Positions 43,767 to 51,920 of a DNA stretch of 56,107 bases are shown piece after piece. Source of the DNA: an uncultured Coriobacteriaceae bacterium (GTDB lineage Bacteria > Actinomycetota > Coriobacteriia > Coriobacteriales > UMGS124); the NCBI GenBank assembly GCA_900539345.1, contig UQBS01000010.1, positions 1-56,107 on the forward strand, given 5' to 3'. Below the pieces are notes generated by a model that was given only the letters and a program-made list of their open reading frames with translations, had not been told where the DNA came from and did no database searches. Numbering within the stretch: position 1 is the stretch's first letter; each line of letters starts with the position of its first letter. Both the position numbers and the translations under genes were made by a program.

Positions 43767-43774
43767 CAAGAGCT

Positions 43775-43783
43775 TTTTCAACA
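43775..43783 (+). promoter_or_regulatory. Further TTTTCAACA 9-mer outside the main cluster
   Basis: Exact copy of the origin 9-mer just after jag; a TTTTCAACC variant lies on the minus strand at 43892-43900. Confidence 0.4.
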
Positions 43784-43799
43784 AGCACTGTGATTGAGA

Positions 43800-43829
43800 A
43801 GAGGGAGACGTGAGTCTCCCTCTTTTTTT
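43800..43829 (+). terminator. Terminator of the rpmH-jag operon
   Basis: AGAGGGAGAC/GTCTCCCTCT 10-bp stem, 4-base loop, then seven Ts. Confidence 0.9.
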
Positions 43830-43912
43830 GACAAGAAACCACGGTACATTGTTTTTAGTCAAAACGAATGTACGGGTTGATTGCAGAAAGTGGTTGAAAA
43901 TTAGGCCATAGT

Positions 43913-44325
43913 TTCTCAGCTTGTCCTTGCTTCTTGGGCGTCAGTGAGAAGCAGACTGTGCATCAAACAAGTTGACGTCTGAGTTTGCCTCTATATTCTG
44001 AGTCTCACCCAAGAGAGTGAAATGAAAATCAAGCACTCCAATATCTGGGTTTGTCTTTGTTCCTTGACTCTCATCCAAGAGGGTGAAATACAAATCAAGC
44101 ATACCAACATCTGGGTTTGTCTTTGTTCCTCGGGTGTCATCCAAGAAGATGGAATGTAAATCAGACATTTCACCACCCGGGTTTGTCTTTGTCCCTTGAG
44201 TCTCACCCAAGAGGGTGGAATGCAAATCAGATACCCCAACACCCGGGTTTATCTTTGTTCCTCGGGCGTCATTCAAGAAGATAGAATGCAAATCAGGCAC
44301 TCCTGCTTCCAGGTTTGCCTGTGTC
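43913..44325. repeat. 66-bp tandem repeat array
   Basis: About six diverged units of exactly 66 bases: 43913-43978, 43979-44044, 44045-44110, 44111-44176, 44177-44242, 44243-44308, then a partial one. The core GGGTTTGTCTTTGTTCC recurs. Read on the minus strand the frame stays open for 119 codons (43941-44300) with a 22-residue period around GTKTNP. There is no ribosome binding site or close relative that I can see, so I do not call a gene. The rest of 44326-44470 shows nothing. Confidence 0.88.
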
Positions 44326-44470
44326 TAAATGTAAGGCATGAGTCTAAGCTGCTTTGCTGATAAAGCATATGTCTCATAAGGCTCAAGCCTGAGACCTTTT
44401 ACAATCATTGGGTAAAGAATCTTCTCACGACTCAATGTAAGTACTGCAAGCAATGGAAAGGAACCTGCGC

Positions 44471-45256
44471 ATGGAAGCAAGCGAAGCACCTCGTCGCAAA
44501 CATGTTGCTGATATCCCTGAGAACCTTGAAGAGCAAGCTGAAAAGCTGGTTGGCTTGTGCCAGAAGCTCAATCTTGAAGTCGACCAACAGCAGGCAAGGA
44601 AGCTTGTTGACTACCTTGTTTTGATGCTGAAGCAAAACGAGGTTATGAACCTGACTGCCATCAGGGAGTGGGACAAGGCCCTTGTGCTGCATCTTGCTGA
44701 CTCCCTTGTTCCCCTGCCTGAGTTCTCCAAGGTCATGGCAAAGAATCCTGACAAGCCATTTCTTGACATGGGAGCCGGTGCCGGCTTGCCTGGCATTCCC
44801 CTGACTATTGCCACGTCGAGCACTACAGGTGTTCTGTGTGATTCGGTCAAGAAGAAGATGATTGCTGTTGAGGGATTCATTGCGGCTCTTAATTTGGGTG
44901 ACAGGCTGTCGACGACGTCGGTGAGGCTTGAAGAGCTTGGTAACACGCATCGCGGAGTGTTTGGGTGCGTGACTGCTAGGGCGCTTGCGAGTTTGCCTGT
45001 TCTTGTGGAGTACGCTACTCCCCTGCTCGCAAAAGGTGGCTCTTTCATTGCCATCAAGGGCAAGCCTGAGCCTGAGGAGATCAAGGCTGGCTCCAAGGCG
45101 GCTCAGCTCTGTGGTCTGTCGGTTGTGTCTACGCGCACGATCGAGCTTCCAGGGGATGCCGGGGAGAGGACCATCATTGTGTATGAGAAGGTAAAGGAGA
45201 CGGGGCTTGCCTTGCCGCGTGCAGTTGGCGAAGCATCCAAGCATCCTCTTGCATAA
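44471..45256 (+). CDS. rsmG: 16S rRNA m7G527 methyltransferase
   Basis: RsmG methylates G527 of 16S rRNA. The 261-aa product has the SAM motif LDMGAGAGLPGIPL near residue 98 and the family segment CVTARALASLPVLVEYA near 170. The ATG at 44453 has no ribosome binding site; ATG at 44471 has GGAA upstream. It is followed by a parS and parA, the usual order. Confidence 0.93.
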   Translation: MEASEAPRRKHVADIPENLEEQAEKLVGLCQKLNLEVDQQQARKLVDYLVLMLKQNEVMNLTAIREWDKALVLHLADSLVPLPEFSKVMAKNPDKPFLDMGAGAGLPGIPLTIATSSTTGVLCDSVKKKMIAVEGFIAALNLGDRLSTTSVRLEELGNTHRGVFGCVTARALASLPVLVEYATPLLAKGGSFIAIKGKPEPEEIKAGSKAAQLCGLSVVSTRTIELPGDAGERTIIVYEKVKETGLALPRAVGEASKHPLA

Positions 45257-45343
45257 CATTCTCCTGGATTTGTTGCGACAGAATGCACTCGTGTGCAGGC
45301 TCTTGAGAGACGCAAAGCAGTCCTGCAGTACTTTGGTATAAGA

Positions 45344-45359
45344 TGTTTCACGTGAAACA
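45344..45359. other. Perfect parS site 2
   Basis: TGTTTCACGTGAAACA, just upstream of parA, in the gap after rsmG. The site could also let ParB affect parAB expression. Confidence 0.92.
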
Positions 45360-45385
45360 GTTGCACTGAATTGAACGGAGCCCTC

Positions 45386-46186
45386 GTGGATTACAAGAAG
45401 ACCAAGCGTAAATCGCCCGATAAAGACCCTAAAGTCATTGCCATCATGAACCAGAAAGGTGGCGTGGGTAAGTCCACGACGGCTGTGAACCTCTCTGCGG
45501 CATTGGGAGAAAAGAACTACAAGGTCCTTGTTGTTGACTTCGATCCGCAGGGCAACACCACGAGTGGCTTGGGGGTGGACAAGAACGCTGTTGAGAAGAG
45601 CGTCTATGATGCCATTCTTAACGACGTGCCTATGAGTGAGACGGTGGAAAACAGCACGAGTCACAACGTGTTTGTTATTCCTGCCACCATTCAGCTTGCC
45701 GGTGCTGAAGTTGAGCTTGTGCAAGCCGATGAGCGTGAGACCCGTCTCAAGAAGGCTATCGATGAGATTAAAGACAGCTTTGACTACATCTTCATCGACT
45801 GCCCCCCTTCTCTGGGAGTTCTTACCATCAATGCCTTGACGGCATGCAACAGCATTCTGGTTCCGATTCAGTGCGAGTTCTATGCGCTTGAGGGTGTCAC
45901 GAAGCTCATGGAGTCCATCAAGATGATGAAGTCCACCCTCAACCCCGACCTTGAGATTTTCGGTATCGTGTTGACGATGTACGACAAGCGTACGTCTCTC
46001 TCCAAACAGGTGGCCGACGAGGTGCGCAACTACTTTGAGAAGAAAGTCTTCAAGACGGTCATCCCGCGCAATGTCAGGCTCAGTGAGGCACCAAGCTACG
46101 GTGAGTCTATTTTTGAGTATGACAAGCTCAGCAAGGGTGCTCAGGCATACCGCGACCTGGCAAAGGAAGTGATTCGCCGTGGCTAA
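45386..46186 (+). CDS. parA: Chromosome-partitioning ATPase ParA (Soj)
   Basis: ParA/Soj is a Walker-type ATPase that moves ParB-parS complexes. The 266-aa product has the deviant Walker A KGGVGKST at about residues 23-30, DFDPQGNTTSGLG near 53 and FIDCPPSLGVLT near 132. The frame starts with TTG at 45371, but GTG at 45386 with CGGAG at 7-base spacing is preferred. Overlaps parB by 8 bases. Confidence 0.95.
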   Translation: MDYKKTKRKSPDKDPKVIAIMNQKGGVGKSTTAVNLSAALGEKNYKVLVVDFDPQGNTTSGLGVDKNAVEKSVYDAILNDVPMSETVENSTSHNVFVIPATIQLAGAEVELVQADERETRLKKAIDEIKDSFDYIFIDCPPSLGVLTINALTACNSILVPIQCEFYALEGVTKLMESIKMMKSTLNPDLEIFGIVLTMYDKRTSLSKQVADEVRNYFEKKVFKTVIPRNVRLSEAPSYGESIFEYDKLSKGAQAYRDLAKEVIRRG

Positions 46187-47048
46187 AAAGGGTGGACTTG
46201 GCATGGGCCTGGGAGCCCTTGTCTCTCAGAGTGCCAAGGAATCGGGTCTTGACGAGATGGTCGACAAGGATGCGTCGGTCAAGGAAGTTGCGATTGACGA
46301 GGTGCATCGCAACCCCAATCAGCCGCGTACCAAGTTCGATCAAGAAGACCTCGATGAACTGAGTGCCTCCATCAAAGAGGTGGGCATCATTCAGCCCATC
46401 GTGGTGCGCAAAGACACTCAGGGCTATGAGATCATTGCCGGTGAGAGGCGCTATCAGGCGGCTTGTGCTGCTGGTCTCGAAAACGTGCCGGTTGTGGTGC
46501 GTGATGATACCGATGACATCACGAGCCTTCAGCTTGCCCTTATCGAGAACATTCAACGTGCCGACCTCAACGTCATTGAGGAGGCGCGCGCTTATCGCGA
46601 TCTCATCGAGCGCAGCGCCATGACGCAGGAGGAGCTTGCCAAGAGTGTCTCGAAGTCGCGCTCGGCGATTGCCAATGCATTGCGTCTGCTCGAGCTTCCT
46701 GACGAGGTGCAAGAGATGGTGTATGCCGGCCAGCTTTCTGCCGGCCATGCCCGTGCCATCCTCATGGCAAAGGGCGACGAGGCTCGCATTGCCCTTGCCC
46801 ATCGTGTCGTCAATGAAAAGATGACCGTGCGTATCGTTGAGGCGATTGCTCCGACGTTTACAGGTGAAGAAAAGCCGGTGCGTCAGAAAGTGCAGATTCC
46901 TGCCTCATATAAGAAGGCTGCTAAGACGCTGAAGGAAGGTCTTGGCACCCCGGTGCGTATTAAGGAATCAAAAGGCAAGTACCGTATCGAGATTGACTTT
47001 GAGAACGAAGAGCATCTCGAGCAGCTTATGGCCATGATTCAAGGATAG
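46179..47048 (+). CDS. parB: Chromosome-partitioning protein ParB (Spo0J)
   Basis: ParB binds parS and spreads as a CTP-dependent clamp. The 289-aa product starts GGLGMGLGALV, has the CTP-binding GERRYQAA near residue 89 and ENIQRADLNVIEEARAY near 125, then a helix-turn-helix (LAKSVSKSRSAIANALRLL) near 154 and a C-terminal dimer domain. The start is GTG at 46179 inside the last codons of parA. Target parS sites lie on both sides. Confidence 0.95.
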   Translation: MAKKGGLGMGLGALVSQSAKESGLDEMVDKDASVKEVAIDEVHRNPNQPRTKFDQEDLDELSASIKEVGIIQPIVVRKDTQGYEIIAGERRYQAACAAGLENVPVVVRDDTDDITSLQLALIENIQRADLNVIEEARAYRDLIERSAMTQEELAKSVSKSRSAIANALRLLELPDEVQEMVYAGQLSAGHARAILMAKGDEARIALAHRVVNEKMTVRIVEAIAPTFTGEEKPVRQKVQIPASYKKAAKTLKEGLGTPVRIKESKGKYRIEIDFENEEHLEQLMAMIQG

Positions 47049-47059
47049 GGGATGGAAGC

Positions 47060-47314
47060 ATGAAGGGTATCGTCAAGTTTCTCGGTATTGTCAGCGTGGC
47101 CGTGGGAGCAGCTGCTGTGACTGTCATTGCTCTGAATGACGAGCAGGTGCGCGCCAAGGTTGCTCATGCGACGGAGCAGGTCAAGCATGGTGTGCAAGAG
47201 ATTGTTGCAACCGTGGCCGAGGGCGTCGACCAGGTTCGCAAGGAAGCGAGCCTCAACCAGGTGGAGAAGAATCAGGCCTGGGTTGACGAGCAGTGGGAAG
47301 CTTTGGGCATTTAA
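47060..47314 (+). CDS. Small membrane-anchored protein downstream of parB
   Basis: An 84-aa protein that I do not recognise, similar in layout to YtxH proteins. It has one N-terminal hydrophobic helix at residues 5-24, then a long amphipathic helical part (VRAKVAHATEQVKHGVQEIV). It begins 12 bases after the parB stop, so probably in the parAB operon, and ends before a strong terminator. Confidence 0.78.
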   Translation: MKGIVKFLGIVSVAVGAAAVTVIALNDEQVRAKVAHATEQVKHGVQEIVATVAEGVDQVRKEASLNQVEKNQAWVDEQWEALGI

Positions 47315-47349
47315 GGTATATTGTCTGACGTATTTGCATAGCAGTTAAA

Positions 47350-47390
47350 GAAAATCCCGCGTACGGTTCTCTATCGTACGCGGGATTTTT
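47350..47390. terminator. Bidirectional terminator between the parAB operon and rlmN
   Basis: AAAATCCCGCGTACG/CGTACGCGGGATTTT, a 15-bp perfect stem with T runs on both strands, between convergent genes. Confidence 0.92.
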
Positions 47391-47440
47391 GTATCAATTC
47401 TGTATTGAAAACCAAACAAACTCGTTTGAAACGAGTAGCT

Positions 47441-48481
47441 TTACGCCTTCTGCTTGAGCTGACCGCAGGCTGCGTCGATGTCGGAGCCACGAGACTCGCG
47501 GATCGTGGTCTCAACGCCGGCGGCAGACAGCGTCTTGGCAAAGAGGGCGACACGTTCCTTGTCGGAAGGCTGGAAGGGGGAGCCTGCCACCTCGTTGAGC
47601 GTGATGAGGTTCACGTGGCACAGCGTCCTGCGGCAGAAGGTGACAAGGGCCTTGAGCTGAGCGTCGGAGTCGTTGATGCCGGCCATCATGGCGTACTCAT
47701 AGGTGGGACGACGGCCCGTTGCCTCGGCATAGGAGGCCACGGAGTCACGCAGGCGCTCGAGGTCGTACTGGCGCACGCCGGGCATCAGCTCGTCGCGGGT
47801 GTCCTGCACGGCGGAGTGCAGGGAGATGGCGAGTGTGAACTGCTCGGGCTCGGAGGCAAAGCGGCGAATCTGCGGAAGGATGCCGGCGGTAGACACCGTG
47901 ATGTGGCGAGCGCCGATGTCGAAGCCGTCCTTGCTGTTGAGGATGCGCATGGCCTCAAGCACAGCGTCGTAGTTGAGGAAGGGCTCGCCCTGACCCATGA
48001 GGACGACGCTGCTCACGCGCGTGCCAAAGTCGTTGGCAACGACGCGCACCTGGTCGACGATCTCGCCGGGGCCGAGGTTACGGGTGTAGCCGTTGCGGCC
48101 CGTGGCACAGAAGGTGCAGCGCATGGGGCAGCCGGCCTGCGTGGACACACACACGCAGAGCTTGTTCTTGCCCGGCATGCCGACGGTCTCGACGAGGGTG
48201 CCGTCGCCCATACGGACGAGGTACTTGCGCGTGCCGTCCTTGGAGACCTGCTTCTTGGTGACGGTCACCGGAAGAAGGGGGAGTTCCTGGGCAAGCCTCT
48301 GACGCAGGTCCTTGGGAAGGTTGGTCATCTCCTCGTAGGTGGAGACGCCCTTGCCGTAGAGCCACTGAATGACCTGCTTGGCCCTAAACGCCGGGGTGTT
48401 CATCTCCTTCTTGAGAATCTCGGTGATTTGGTCGCGGCTGAGAGCCTTGACGCCGATACTTTCAACGGTTGCGCGTTCCAT
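47441..48481 (-). CDS. rlmN: 23S rRNA/tRNA adenine-C2 methyltransferase RlmN
   Basis: RlmN is a radical SAM enzyme methylating A2503 of 23S rRNA and A37 of some tRNAs. The 346-aa product has CPMRCTFC (CX3CX2C) near residue 118, GQGEPFLNYD near 163, and the C-terminal RGSDIDAACGQL with the second essential cysteine. It is on the minus strand, against its neighbours, and starts at ATG 48481; a small GTGGT/ACCAC palindrome lies at 48482-48494. Confidence 0.95.
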   Translation of the reverse strand: MERATVESIGVKALSRDQITEILKKEMNTPAFRAKQVIQWLYGKGVSTYEEMTNLPKDLRQRLAQELPLLPVTVTKKQVSKDGTRKYLVRMGDGTLVETVGMPGKNKLCVCVSTQAGCPMRCTFCATGRNGYTRNLGPGEIVDQVRVVANDFGTRVSSVVLMGQGEPFLNYDAVLEAMRILNSKDGFDIGARHITVSTAGILPQIRRFASEPEQFTLAISLHSAVQDTRDELMPGVRQYDLERLRDSVASYAEATGRRPTYEYAMMAGINDSDAQLKALVTFCRRTLCHVNLITLNEVAGSPFQPSDKERVALFAKTLSAAGVETTIRESRGSDIDAACGQLKQKA

Positions 48482-48588
48482 GTGGTTATACCACCTCTCC
48501 TTTTAGAAAAACCCATTCCCTCGTAGAGTATCATGTGCAAAGTTGGTATCGAACAATCCGACAAACTTGCCACCTTGAGGGATGTGCA

Positions 48589-49482
48589 ATGCAGGGTAAG
48601 AGATTTAAGAATCAAAGCCAAGACCAGCCCGCGCAGACGGGCAGGGCCAGTGGCGCGCATTTTGCCAAGACCCCGTCGAAATCTGCGCCGCAAGGTGCTC
48701 CTGCGCCGGCTAGGCCTTATCCACAGGTGCAGTCTATCCAGCTTCCCCAGCCTGTGCAACAGACGAACAGGCAGATGGTGACTGGTGAATTTGCAAAGGT
48801 CACGCCTTCTCAGCGCAGGCCGAACCAGGCCGCCCCGCAGCAGCAGGCAAAGAGGCCGCAACCTGGCCAGCTCGGTCAGGTGCGTGGTGCCGCGCAAAAC
48901 CCGACATCGCGAAAGATCTCGCCGCTTGTTTCGGCGGCCATTCCGCGCGTGTCGAGTGATGCCGACGACTCTGCAGCACTTCGCCGCGCCGTCATCACGG
49001 GCGTTTCGGGCTCGATGAAGAAAATTCCTTCAAACACTCCCGCCCGCAAGGTGTCGGGATCGAACAAGGCGTACTCTCGGTACAGCAATGGGTACTTCGA
49101 CAGGCCCGAGGCAAAGCAGCTGACCGATTATGTGGCTGCGTTCCAGACGGAACCGACAGTCGGCGCGCCTGCCTATTCTTGGATGGCGTTTGCCATCTAT
49201 GGGGCCCTGTCGTGCGTGGCGAGCGTGGGATGGGCTGTTGCGACCATGGTGTCGGGGGCTGCTCCCCTGAGAGGTGCAAGTCCGCTTATGTTCGCGGGGT
49301 TGGTCATTCTCGCGCTCATTGTCGTGTGCGCCGTCGTGTGCGCCGCAGCCACCTCGGCGGCAACGCTGCGCACGGGCCGGTTTGAGCCCGCCGACGTATG
49401 GGCCTCAGCTATGGGAAAGTCTGCCCTCGTGCTCCTGGGTTGTCTTGTCGTTTGGATTGTGTGCGCAGCCGTTGTGGGTTAA
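48589..49482 (+). CDS. Unknown membrane protein with disordered N-terminus
   Basis: A 297-aa protein that I do not recognise. The first 170 residues are rich in Gln, Pro, Ser and Lys and likely disordered. Three membrane helices follow (about 190-215, 225-250 and 270-295). The longer frame from 48469 is not supported; ATG at 48589 has GAGGG at good spacing. It lies 29 bases before ddl, so an envelope role is possible but unproven. Confidence 0.75.
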   Translation: MQGKRFKNQSQDQPAQTGRASGAHFAKTPSKSAPQGAPAPARPYPQVQSIQLPQPVQQTNRQMVTGEFAKVTPSQRRPNQAAPQQQAKRPQPGQLGQVRGAAQNPTSRKISPLVSAAIPRVSSDADDSAALRRAVITGVSGSMKKIPSNTPARKVSGSNKAYSRYSNGYFDRPEAKQLTDYVAAFQTEPTVGAPAYSWMAFAIYGALSCVASVGWAVATMVSGAAPLRGASPLMFAGLVILALIVVCAVVCAAATSAATLRTGRFEPADVWASAMGKSALVLLGCLVVWIVCAAVVG

Positions 49483-49511
49483 AAGCTGCTTGAGGAAGGA
49501 AGTTGAAAGGC

Positions 49512-50453
49512 ATGTCGTTTCTTGAGAACAAGAAAGTGGCGATACTCTACGGCGGTGTGAGCGACGAGCGCGAGGTGAGCCTTGCAAGCGGCCAGAACGC
49601 CTACGATGCCCTGAGCGCCGCCGGCGTGGACGTCGAGCTCATCGACACGCGTAACGGACGCGAGGCGCTGCGTCGTCTGGCGGACGGCGACTATGCGGCA
49701 GCATTCATTGCGCTGCACGGCAAGGGCGGCGAGGATGGAACCATCCAGGGAGCCCTTGAGATGCTCCAAATCCCTTATACAGGCTCGGGTGTGGCTGCCA
49801 GTGCCACGGCGATGGATAAATCGCGTTCTAAGGCCATGTATGCCCTCGCAGGACTTGCCGTGGCAAGGTCGGTGACGCTTGCGAGCCCCACGGCCATGTC
49901 GGTGGAGGAGATCAGGCAGGCCGTCGGCGACAAGAGCGTCGTGAAGCCGTGCGGCGATGGGTCGAGCGTGGGCATGAGCATCGTGCACAATCCCGCCGAG
50001 CTTCCCCATGCCCTGGAGGTCGCCTTTGCGTGCGGCCAGAAGGTCATGGTCGAGGAGTATGTCGCCGGCACGGAGGTCACGGTTGCCGTTCTGGGCAACG
50101 ACGACCCCGAGCCGCTGCCCGTCATCGAGATTGTGCCTCATGCCGAGTTCTACGACTATGAGGTGAAGTACAGCGCCAACGGCGCCGACCACATCATCCC
50201 CGCGCGCCTTGAGGCCGATGTGTACGAGCGCGTGCAGACGGCCGCCGTGCAGGCCCACAAGGCCCTGGGCTGCCGCGGCGTGAGCCGTTCTGACTTCATC
50301 ATTCGAGACGACGGCACGCCCGTCATCCTGGAGACGAACACCATTCCGGGCATGACTGCGACCTCCCTTCTGCCCGACACTGCCCGCAAGGTCGGCATGG
50401 ACTTTGGACAGGTGTGCCTGAAGCTCCTCGAACTTGCGCTCGAGGGTCGCTAA
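49512..50453 (+). CDS. ddl: D-alanine-D-alanine ligase
   Basis: Ddl makes D-Ala-D-Ala for peptidoglycan. The 313-aa ATP-grasp product has LYGGVSDEREVSL near residue 12, IALHGKGGEDGTIQG near 63, VKPCGDGSSVGM near 143, YDYEVKYSA near 215 and LETNTIPGMTATSL near 277. YDYEVKY is as in D-Ala-D-Ala rather than D-Ala-D-Lac enzymes, by my reading. TTG at 49503 is an alternative start. A degenerate parS follows. Confidence 0.94.
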   Translation: MSFLENKKVAILYGGVSDEREVSLASGQNAYDALSAAGVDVELIDTRNGREALRRLADGDYAAAFIALHGKGGEDGTIQGALEMLQIPYTGSGVAASATAMDKSRSKAMYALAGLAVARSVTLASPTAMSVEEIRQAVGDKSVVKPCGDGSSVGMSIVHNPAELPHALEVAFACGQKVMVEEYVAGTEVTVAVLGNDDPEPLPVIEIVPHAEFYDYEVKYSANGADHIIPARLEADVYERVQTAAVQAHKALGCRGVSRSDFIIRDDGTPVILETNTIPGMTATSLLPDTARKVGMDFGQVCLKLLELALEGR

Positions 50454-50457
50454 CAAA

Positions 50458-50473
50458 CGTTTCATGTGAAACA
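50458..50473. other. Degenerate parS-like site
   Basis: CGTTTCATGTGAAACA, two mismatches to the parS consensus, in the gap after ddl, about 9 kb from the putative origin. Confidence 0.5.
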
Positions 50474-50481
50474 CCGTGCAT

Positions 50482-50529
50482 GAAAAACGCCCGCAGCCTG
50501 GGATTCCAAGCTGCGGGCGTTGTTGTTTT
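50482..50529. terminator. Terminator between ddl and the flavodoxin gene
   Basis: AACGCCCGCAGC/GCTGCGGGCGTT stem with a 12-base loop and T-rich flanks on both strands, between convergent genes. Confidence 0.85.
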
Positions 50530-50570
50530 AAGATCTGGTATGTGTGTGGCTACGCGCGCGTGGACAAACC

Positions 50571-51122
50571 TTAGCGAGCGACGCTGCGGGCGGCTGCGAT
50601 GATGGTGGCGCAGGCGTCGGTGTTGAAGCGGTTCTGCTCGGGGCGCTCGCCGTCGGCAATGGCGAGGGCGAGCTTGTCGCCGCGGGTGAGCTTCTTGCCC
50701 TCGGCCTGCTTGGCACGATAGGTCTCCACGAGCTTGCCCATCTTGCCGCCGGGCTGGCAGTCCTTGTACGAAAGGCCGCCGGGAAGCGCCTGGTACAGGA
50801 AGGACTCAACAGGCAGGTCTCCGCAGTTCCTCATCTTGATCTGCTTCTCGAGGTCGGCGTTGAGCGAGGCGATGCCCACCGAGAAGACGATGAGGTTCTG
50901 CTCGCCGAAGTACGAGCAGCCGTCGATGATGCCCGAGATGCCCTCGATGCGGTTGTGATGCAGGGGGCCGCCGAAGATGATGGTGGGGTAGGTGGAGACG
51001 TTGAACAGGTTCGCCTTCTGGATGGGCTTGATGGCATAGTCGAGCGTCTCGGCGAGATACTCGGCATAGCGCTTGGTGTAGCCGGTGAACGAGTTGTACA
51101 AGACGATGCCGTCTTTTGCCAT
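50571..51122 (-). CDS. Flavodoxin-fold protein
   Basis: A 183-aa protein with a flavodoxin-like start: VLYNSFTGYTKRYAEYLAE (residues 7-25) is a phosphate-binding loop, then TIIFGGPLHHNRIEG near 47 and LIVFSVGIAS near 77. It is close to the flavodoxin/HemG-like group and should bind FMN; the redox partner is unknown. It is a single gene with no visible partner. Confidence 0.82.
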   Translation of the reverse strand: MAKDGIVLYNSFTGYTKRYAEYLAETLDYAIKPIQKANLFNVSTYPTIIFGGPLHHNRIEGISGIIDGCSYFGEQNLIVFSVGIASLNADLEKQIKMRNCGDLPVESFLYQALPGGLSYKDCQPGGKMGKLVETYRAKQAEGKKLTRGDKLALAIADGERPEQNRFNTDACATIIAAARSVAR

Positions 51123-51178
51123 GCAAGGCTCCTTACTACGGGGTTCGCGTGCCAGTGTTGTACCTCAAAAGGTGCAGG

Positions 51179-51838
51179 TTATGCCCCAAAGGCGCAACGG
51201 CACACAAAGAAGAGAATGACGATGATGAGAATGAGGCATGCCGCGCCGGCGCCCCAGACAGCTGCGGGCTTGCCTGCAATGAGGCCCATGACGAGCTTGT
51301 CGGTGCCGGAACGCTTGTGCTTGAAGATGACGCAACCGGAGTTGCGCTTCGTGTCGATGGGATAGGGGTGCTCGTCGGGGCTCTCCCAGTCTCCCGTAGC
51401 GAGGACCTGGTCCCAACCAGCGCCGGTGAGGGCGATGTCGGGGCGCTTGCCCTGGGCGAGGCGCTCCGAGGTCCTCTGCGTGTAGGCGTCGAGGTTGGCG
51501 CGCTCGGTAGTCTGCGAGGCCTTGACGTTGTAGAACTGATAGACGAGCTCGGCGTGGTACAGTTTGTCAGTGTTGTCATACCAGACGAGCGACAGCCAGC
51601 AAGCGCCGTCGTTGCCGTTTGCCAACGATTCGCGGATGGCGAGCTTGTTCTTGGGGTTCGCCGTGCCGATGACGTCGCCACCGACGGTGCTTACCGTGAA
51701 GAGGCCCGACTCGGCTTGCCAGGTGAGCTTGAGCGGCATGCCTATGATGCAGCCGTTTGAGGCGAGCAGGCGGCTCGATTGCTCGGTGATGTCATCGATA
51801 ACGAGGTAATCGGCAAAATAAACGTCAACTTTTCCCAT
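51179..51838 (-). CDS. Unknown protein with C-terminal membrane anchor
   Basis: A 219-aa protein that I do not recognise. The first 170 residues look soluble (MGKVDVYFADYLVIDD start, mixed alpha/beta), and a single hydrophobic helix at about 190-215 lies at the extreme C-terminus, so it is probably tail-anchored with the bulk in the cytoplasm. The ATG at 51838 with AAAGGGGG is chosen over 51877. It is divergent from the helicase gene. Confidence 0.72.
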   Translation of the reverse strand: MGKVDVYFADYLVIDDITEQSSRLLASNGCIIGMPLKLTWQAESGLFTVSTVGGDVIGTANPKNKLAIRESLANGNDGACWLSLVWYDNTDKLYHAELVYQFYNVKASQTTERANLDAYTQRTSERLAQGKRPDIALTGAGWDQVLATGDWESPDEHPYPIDTKRNSGCVIFKHKRSGTDKLVMGLIAGKPAAVWGAGAACLILIIVILFFVCRCAFGA

Positions 51839-51920
51839 GTATCCCCCTTTGATAGAGTGTGAAAAGGATACCATCACGCCTTATGCATGTGGACGGACAT
51901 CGTTGAGGAGCGAGAACACT

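Noticed and set aside
43941..44300. 119-codon frame across the 66-bp repeats as a gene
   Set aside because: The frame is open because the unit length is a multiple of three; no ribosome binding site and no known family. Kept only as a possibility under the repeat finding.
48717..48725. Exact TTATCCACA (standard DnaA box)
   Set aside because: A single copy inside the coding region of an unknown protein, 7 kb from the origin gap; chance is the simplest explanation.
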